Origin: Panopea generosa
Lineage: Eukaryota > Mollusca > Bivalvia > Adapedonta > Hiatellidae
DNA: 64,000 nucleotides
Direction: 5' to 3'
Assembly (NCBI GenBank): GCA_029582155.1
Contig: CM055895.1
Span: 19,021,004-19,085,003, forward strand
The translations under genes were made by a program, and so were the position numbers. Of this stretch, positions 57,628 through 64,000 are shown piece by piece. The notes below the pieces were generated by a model that was not told where the DNA came from, ran no database searches, and saw only the letters and a list, made by a program, of their open reading frames with translations. How positions within the stretch are numbered: position 1 is the stretch's first letter; each line of letters opens with the position of its first letter.

Positions 57628-60030
57628 ATTATTCCATACTGTGAGAGGAAGTGAATAACTAATTCGAAATGCCGGGATCTTCTAGAAATCACAGATATCC
57701 CAAAGCTGGGATCTTCTAGCAATCACAGATATCCCGATGCCAGGTTCTTCTGGCAATCACAGATATCCCGATGCCTGGATCTTCTAACAATCACAGATAT
57801 CCCGATGCTGGGATCTTTTAGCAATTACAAATATCCTGATACCGGGATTTTCTAGCAATCACAGATATCCTGACGCCGGGATCTTCTAGAAATCACAGAT
57901 ATCCCAAAGCTGGGATCTTCTAGCAATCACAGATATCCCGATGCCGGGATCTTCTAACAATCACAGATATCTCGATGCCGGGATCTTCTAGCATTCACAG
58001 ATATCCCGATGCCAGGATCTTCTAGCAATCACAGATATCCCGATGCTGGGATCTTTTAGCAATTACAAATATCCTGATACCGGGATTTTCTAGCAATCAC
58101 AGATATCCAGATGCAGAGATCTTCTAGCAATCACAGATGTCCCTATGCCGGGATCTTCAAGCAATCACAGATGTCCCAATGCCAGGATCTTTTAGCAATC
58201 ACAGATGTCTCAATGCCGGGATATTTTAGCAATAACAGATGTCCCTATGCAGGGATCTATTAGCAATCACAGATGTCCCGATGCCGGGATCTTCTAGCAA
58301 TCACAGGTGTCCCGATACTGGTATATTGAAGCAATCACAGATGTCCCGATGCCGGGATCTTTTAGCAATCACAGGTGTCTCCATGCTGGTATATTGAAAC
58401 AATCACAGATGTCCCGATGACGGGATCTTCTAGCAATCACAGGTGTCCCGATGCCGGGATCTTCTAGCAATCACAGATATCCCGATGCCAGGTTCTTCTG
58501 GCAATCACAGATATCCCGATGCCGGGATCTTCTAACAATCACAGATATCCCGATGCCGGGATCTTCTAGCAATCACAGATATGCCGGGATCTAGCAATCA
58601 CAGATATCCTGACGCCAGGATCTTCTAGAAATCACAGATATCCCAAAGCTGGGATCTTCTAGCAATCACAGATATCCCGATGCCGGGATCTTCTAGCATT
58701 CACAGATATCCCGATGCCAGGATCTTCTAGCAATCACAGATATCCTGATGCTAGGATCTTTTAGCAATTACAAATATCCTGATACCGGGATTTTCTAGCA
58801 ATCACAGATGTCCCTATGCCGGGATCTTCAAGCAATCACAGATGTCCCAATGCCAGGATCTTTTAGCAATCACAGATGTCTCAATGCCGGGATATTTTAG
58901 CAATAACAGATGTCCCTATGCAGGGATCTATTAGCAATCACAGATGTCCCAATGCCGGGATCTTCTAGCAATCACAGGTGTCCCGATACTGGTATATTGA
59001 AGCAATCACAGATGTCCCGATGCCGGGATCTTTTAGCAATCACAGGTGTCTCCATGCTGGTATATTGAAACAATCACAGATGTCCCGATGACGGGATCTT
59101 CTAGCAATCACAGGTGTCCCGATGTCGGGATCTTCTAGCAATCACAGATATCCCGATGCCAGGTTCTTCTGGCAATCACAGATATCCCGATGCCGGGATC
59201 TTCTAACAATCACAGATATCCCGATGCCGGGATCTTCTAGCAATCTAAGATATGCCGGGATCTAGCAATCACAGATATCCTGACGCCGGGATCTTCTAGC
59301 AATCACAGATATCCCAAAGCTGGGATCTTCTAGCAATCACAGATATCCCGATGCCGGGATCTTCTAGCATTCACAGATATCCCGATGCCAGGATCTTCTA
59401 GCAATCACAGATATCCTGATGCTAGGATCTTTTAGCAATTACAAATATCCTGATACTGGGATTTTCTAGCAATCACAGATGTCCCTATGCCGGGATCTTC
59501 AAGCAATCACAGATGTCCCAATGCCAGGATCTTTTAGCAATCACAGATGTCTCAATGCCGGGATATTTTAGCAATCACAGATGTCCCTATGCAGGGATCT
59601 ATTAGCAATCACAGATGTCCCGATGCCGGGATCTTCTAGCAATCACAGGTGTCCCGATACTGGTATATTGAAGCAATCACAGATGTCCCGATGCCGGGAT
59701 CTTTTAGCAATCACAGGTGTCTCCATGCTGGTATATTGAAACAATCACAGATGTCCCGATGACGGGATCTTCTAGCAATCACAGGTGTCCCGATGCCGGG
59801 ATCTTCTAGCAATCACAGATGTCCCAATGCCAGGATCTTCTAGCAATCACAGATACCCTTATGCCGGGATCTTCTAGCAATCACAGATACCCTAATGCCG
59901 GGATCTTCTAGCAACTACAGATGTCCCAATGCCGAGATCTTTTAGCATTCACACATGTCCCCATTCCGAAATCTTCTAGCAATCACAGATATCCTGATGC
60001 CGGGATCTTCTAGCAATCACAGATGTCCTG
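57628..60030. repeat. 34-bp minisatellite with 671-bp higher-order period (about 70 copies)
   Basis: Unit ATCCCGATGCCGGGATCTTC + TAGCAATCACAGAT (34 bp). CGGGAT and ATCCCG within consecutive units pair, so each unit can form a short hairpin. The variant cluster beginning GATACTGGTATATTGAAGCA recurs at 58314, 58985 and 59656, exactly 671 bp apart, defining a higher-order repeat of about 20 monomers. Its left edge starts with ATACTGTGAGAGGAAGTGAA + TAACTAATT, a module that reappears to the right of the array. Confidence 0.95.
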
Positions 60031-60520
60031 ATACAGACTTTTCTATAAATCAAAGTTAGTTATACTGTGAGAGAGTAAATAACTAATTTGATTGTAGGTA
60101 CCGAGCAATCACAGCGGTTACTTCTGAGAAAGTTAGTGAGATCATTTACAGATGTTCCTATGCCAGACTTTTCTATAAATAACATGGTTAGTTATACTGT
60201 GAGAGAGTAAATAACTAATTTGACTGCAGATACCCGATGCCAGGTTTTTCTAGCAATGACAGCGGTCAATTTTGAGAAAGTGAGAATGTCCAGATGCGAA
60301 CGTTTCTATAAATCACATAGATTAGTTATACTGAGAAGAAGAGAGAGTAAATAAATAATTTGCTTGTAGATACCCCGATGCCAGGCTTTCCTAGTAATCA
60401 CAGAGTTTAATTCTGAGAAACATAGGGAAATTGTGTACAGACTTTTCTACAAATCACAGAAGTTAGTTATACGGATGAAAGAGTAATTAATTAATCTGGC
60501 TATAGATGCAGAGAAGGCTT
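60030..60520. repeat. About 135-bp tandem repeat at the right flank of the 34-bp array
   Basis: Four units anchored by TTAGTTATACTGTGAGAGAG + TAAATAACTAATTTG at 60056, 60188, 60322 and 60463 (spacing 132-141 bp). Each also has AGACTTTTCTATAAATCACA and a remnant of the 34-bp unit (GATGCCAGG.TTTTCTAGCAA). The 34-bp array probably arose by expansion of that remnant inside one such unit. Confidence 0.8.
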
Positions 60521-60711
60521 CAGTAACAAATTTTAACAACTTTGCACTAAATGAAATTATTATATAAAGAGAACAGCCAATAACAGTAGATAGCATTAGT
60601 TAATGGTACAAGTCTACCTACCCATTAGTGAATACAGTTTTAGAATATATTTACACAGTTATTTTTTTTTTCATTTTTTTCTGTTTGAGATCACCATATA
60701 TGTCACCAATT

Positions 60712-60930
60712 TGTATCTTACTTGCTTCTTTGGTTTAGAAAGTTCTGAAGTCAGTCACACATGTTGACAACGACTTGTAATAACATCGTACTTTCAGAAT
60801 CAAAATTTTGTTCAAGTTTACTTTCCAGCACTACAAGCAACTTTACGGAACTCTTAAACTGAGTAATAGCAGTCCGGTAATTTATTAGTTATGTTCAGGA
60901 TATCTGCCACCATTGACATATTTGAAAGAT
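60712..60930 (+). repeat. Right member of the direct duplication flanking the 34-bp array
   Basis: Second copy of the 56.7-kb sequence, about 4 kb downstream in the same orientation, diverged by roughly 15% and by indels. Confidence 0.7.
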
Positions 60931-61782
60931 AAGTCAGAATCCTTAATCATTGGCGTCAGTGTGAGGGTATTCATATAAAAAACATGCATAATTAAACCCT
61001 TGTGTTGTAAGGTATTGCAATAATAAAGCCACACACAGTAAGTAAATAAGTAAAAGTTTTATTACAGTGACATGTGCAAGACATACACCCCAAAAAACAT
61101 AATACAGAAAAGATAAGTAGCACCCGGCCCAATAGGCCAATAAGTCACCTACGATTGGATAGTATGTGAAACGTATTAAAACTCAACCAAAAAACAAGCT
61201 CCTTCAAAATATATTTTATTTTAATTTTCTTACAATGTTAAAATGACCAGATGATTGTATTAATGCAAAATTTGTTCCACAATAAATTATTATCACAGAT
61301 TTCTATACATCCTCGAAAGAGCTTTGTAACATAATATATTTAAATTCTTGAAAAATGCTGTCAATAACTACAATTCTTGTGTGTATATATATATATAATA
61401 TGTATGTTGTATAAAAGAAGTTTGTCACTAAATATGGTTTAAATAACTGATAAAGATGTAAGAATGGTTGATCTATAGTATAATGATTTTCACAGATAAG
61501 TCAAGGAATCCCAACTGATCTGGTTGACGCCTGAATTTATATAATCCAAATCCAATTATTTGTGCTTCAAGACATGACAAAGTAAAGATATTCCCATTTC
61601 ATTGAATTAATTGTAAAATAACTGAAATTATCTTTTAAACTAAAATATAACGTAACAAAAATCCAACTGTTTAAAAATAGAATAGCAGCACAACAGTTCT
61701 TTAACAGAAGTGGATAAATTCCACAGTTCTAAAAAATCATGCACAACACTCATATAGCTTTATTTCTGGTTTTAAAATAAAC
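60931..61782. other. No gene recognised
   Basis: AT-rich sequence with a short TA-rich run near 61,385-61,400. A 65-codon minus-strand frame (60943-61140) is hydrophobic but has no recognisable similarity. Confidence 0.35.
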
Positions 61783-62021
61783 AGCCATGGCCAATTAGCT
61801 CAGTCGTTGGCGCGTCTGACTATAAAGGAGTCATGAGTTTGAATCCACGCCCGGTCAAAATCATCACTGATTCAAGTGGGAAATTATCAATTACTTGCAA
61901 AGATGGGGTCTGCTCGAGTACTGGTTAACCTCCAGAATCCCAGGAAACAGTAGTTACGTTAACTAAGCGTCTATTAGCACTCGATGGCATAAAAAATACG
62001 CTAAATATTCAATCAAGCAAA
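61783..62021 (+). mobile_element. tRNA-derived SINE, family A copy 2
   Basis: Head CCAATTAGCTCAGTCGTTGG (A box) and CATGAGTTTGAATCCACG (B box, near consensus), then the body shared with 12157-12424, ending in AATATTCAATCAAGCAAAC. This copy has the better-preserved promoter boxes and is probably younger than the one in the temptin-like intron. Confidence 0.75.
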
Positions 62022-63611
62022 CAGGCAATTTAATCATATTAAAATGCACAGTTTTACGAGTTCTACAAAAACTGTCTTACATAATTCCATGTAAAGTAAA
62101 AAGTTTATTTGGAGTTCAAACCAAGCAAAAACACTAAGAATTGTATTTCACAATGAAATACTTTAAAATCTAAATTCCTCACTTAGAATACTTTATAACT
62201 GTTCAAAGCAATGGCAGCATAGAAAAATTATCCTCTCTAGGGAATAGTACAGTGATAAAGGGGTATTCTTTACCAAAGCGTTTATTCTCTTACTCTTCTA
62301 CCAAATCCACCAGAAGATCAATTTAAAACAGTAAATAATAGTATAGACAAATTATTATTGGATAAAAAATCTGATAAAAACAAATGAAAAAACAAAAATT
62401 CAATATTTTGAAATGGATGCCCTCAAAATGATAGATATTTATAAAGTTGTGAAATCATTAAAATCAAACTTGACAAAAATACTTTTTGATACTTTTAATA
62501 ATGGACTACTTTTTTATATAAACAAATTCGACAAATTCTGCAGGAAAACATTCGAAAGTGACCTCAGTATTAGTGATCTTCAACATCTATATCCAAAAGA
62601 AAGGCTTTTTTCAAAGCATTGCTATTTTAAATACATGACCGAAAAGAAAAAGACTGCATTGGTAAAAAAAATGGAATAATTCAAAAATAAAAGTAGTAGG
62701 TAACAAGACATTTTTTTAACAACACTTGGTATGATAGAGGAACACAATATTGTGAGCATTTATATGATTGTAGGAAACATCAACTTCTCCGACTTTATTG
62801 AATTATATGCATAACCGGAACATTCTTTTATTTTTTATGCATCTTTGATTTCGAGTATTCTCAAAGAATGGAAAACACTTAATCAGAAAATATCCGCAGA
62901 TAAGAAACATCAAAAAGAAACAAATAAACACATTTAATATGATTTCAAATTAAAGACAGATGGGAACAGTTTTTCAATACTCCCCAGGTAGGTAGGAAAT
63001 ATATTTATACATTGCCTTTTAACTCAACCGTTAATACAGAACTTCGTAGGTTCCAATACAAATATTTTATGCTGATTATACCTACATATTGATATATCTT
63101 CAAATGTATCTTGACAAAGTCAAATTTGTACGATTTTTGCAGTAGTTACATTTAAACAGTACAGTAAACCATAGTTTTAGGGAATGTCACAATATTCAAC
63201 AGTTTTCGTCGAAACTCAATATATTTTTATCACTTTTAAATATTAACATATCATAGATCTTTTAACAGTTACTTTTGGTGTAAAGGAGGGAAAGGTTTAC
63301 TAACTGCCCTTATCAATTTTATTGTAATAAGTGGTAAGTCTTTCAAATTCAGAAGCAAATACATTAATACAACTCCATGTTTAAACTAGTTCAAAACTTA
63401 ATTGAATAAACCAATTAAAATTGAAAAACACATTGCTCTAATTAAGAATAAGTAAGAAATTCATAACCGGAAATGGGCACCTTAAATTTTCTAACATGTT
63501 ATGTTAGAAATAGTATTTTTCAAAATAAAACACAACTGAGACATCTTGGCATTATTCTAATACTATTCTCACAATTTCACTACTTTTTAATACTGTGTGG
63601 CATATGAAGCT
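62022..63611. other. Likely 3' UTR and downstream sequence of the PAPS synthase gene; no separate gene
   Basis: AT-rich sequence downstream (on the minus strand) of the PAPS synthase stop codon. An 88-codon + frame at 62413-62679 is Lys/Phe-rich and unrecognised, as expected by chance at this composition. The extent of the UTR cannot be set from sequence alone. Confidence 0.35.
63318..63323 (-). terminator. Possible poly(A) signal of the PAPS synthase gene
   Basis: TTTATT on + (AATAAA on -) lies about 290 bp after the stop codon. Other AATAAA-type hexamers occur further downstream, so the choice is uncertain. Confidence 0.25.
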
Positions 63612-63854
63612 CTATGTCTGTTTAAGGGACTGGTAGTAATCTTGTAGAACTTTCCATGCCTTGGGAGCCATGAAGCCATCTGGTGGATTCTGTCCCTCTC
63701 TCGCGAGTTTACGCATACGGGTGCCAGAGATGAAGTCAAACTCCTCTTTCTTTTCTGGATTGTAGAAGTCCATCTTTTTCAGTTTTGTGTTGTATGCAGC
63801 TACACGGAATGGGACAATTTCCAGTTGTGTAAGGCCTGGTGCCATTGTTAATAC
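63612..63854 (-). CDS. PAPSS: PAPS synthase, terminal coding exon (C-terminus of ATP sulfurylase domain)
   Basis: The 80 C-terminal residues begin [20 protein letters not shown], include [20 protein letters not shown] and end [14 protein letters not shown]...KQT. They closely match the end of animal bifunctional 3'-phosphoadenosine-5'-phosphosulfate synthase, which makes the sulfate donor PAPS from ATP and sulfate (APS kinase plus ATP sulfurylase). SGTxMRxLAREG and the PPDGFM.PKAW ending are diagnostic of its sulfurylase domain. The exon starts in phase 0 after a good acceptor (TTTTTTCAG|GTA, read on -) at 63855, and ends in TAG at 63612-63614. The remaining exons lie to the right, outside the window. 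Animals usually have one or two paralogues; which one this is cannot be told from the last exon. Confidence 0.92.
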   Translation of the reverse strand, partial: VLTMAPGLTQLEIVPFRVAAYNTKLKKMDFYNPEKKEEFDFISGTRMRKLAREGQNPPDGFMAPKAWKVLQDYYQSLKQT

Positions 63855-64000
63855 CTGAAAAAATGGAGAACTTAAGGTGAGCAAAAAACAAAAATAAATC
63901 TATGTTCAATGTCAACATCACACAAAAAAGTTCATCTGCTTTGGATACAACAAACTCTTTATATCAAAATCAAAACGGTACAATAATTGTAAACAAAACT

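Noticed and set aside
57628-60030. Possible CRISPR-like array
   Set aside because: Units are contiguous 34-mers without unique spacers, in a eukaryotic intergenic region. It is a minisatellite.
61783-61860. Functional tRNA gene
   Set aside because: A and B boxes are good but the arms do not pair into a full cloverleaf, and the head continues into a body shared with another locus; it is a SINE.
62413-62679. 88-codon + frame rich in Lys and Phe
   Set aside because: No recognisable family, AT-driven composition, no promoter, splice or poly(A) context, and it lies in the probable 3' region of the PAPS synthase gene on the other strand.

Overview
This is a eukaryotic, intron-bearing, AT-rich and repeat-dense window. 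It most likely comes from a mollusc, probably a bivalve. The evidence is a temptin-like gene (a family first known as an Aplysia pheromone component) with canonical GT-AG introns, dispersed elements that begin TTTTAGCTCACCTG... with a terminal hairpin (common in bivalve genomes), several tRNA-derived SINE families, and Tc1, piggyBac, Harbinger and hAT-type elements. The species cannot be fixed from the sequence.

Three host protein-coding loci are supported. (1) A temptin-like secreted protein on the + strand has coding exons 11157-11342, 15202-15349 and 22665-23644. They join in frame into about 437 residues: signal peptide, a short temptin domain with its four expected cysteines, a His-Gly/Gln-Gly repeat, and a 245-residue Gln/Gly/Pro-rich tail. 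(2) A single 1589-residue exon at 33112-37881 (+) encodes an unrecognised, Lys/Ser-rich, largely disordered, probably nuclear protein. A candidate promoter and 5' UTR exon lie near 29.0 kb, 4 kb upstream. (3) The last coding exon of PAPS synthase (ATP-sulfurylase C-terminus) lies on the - strand at 63612-63854; the rest of that gene is beyond the right edge.

The rest is repeats, and tandem arrays alone make up about a quarter of the window. From left to right: a 4.1-kb array of a 19-bp satellite (2.1-6.3 kb); two arrays of a self-complementary 22-mer (7.2-8.0 kb); a LINE 3' fragment; the temptin gene, whose introns are filled by 29-bp, 50-bp and 26-bp minisatellites, trinucleotide tracts, a CCTG/TCTG tract, a degenerate larger repeat and a LINE; a second array of the same 19-bp satellite just past the gene (24.3-25.3 kb); an inverted-repeat element carrying a piggyBac-type MITE; a LINE holding a 105-bp hairpin insertion; the large-ORF gene; five or more hairpin-ended elements with about 155-bp or longer internal tandem repeats (38.7-45.8, 47.4 and 52.6-54.0 kb); a Tc1 pseudogene; a second piggyBac-type MITE; a 2.3-kb AT-rich 19-bp array; a Harbinger-type MITE; a hAT-type element nested in a hairpin element; opposed Ty3/gypsy pol fossils; and a 2.4-kb 34-bp minisatellite with a 671-bp higher-order period.

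No operon-like or functional linkage between the three genes is visible. The strongest candidates for new biology are the temptin domain fused to a prion-like tail in a minisatellite-packed locus, the palindromic 22-mer arrays, and the hairpin-ended element family, some copies of which carry a CTCF-like motif in each internal repeat.
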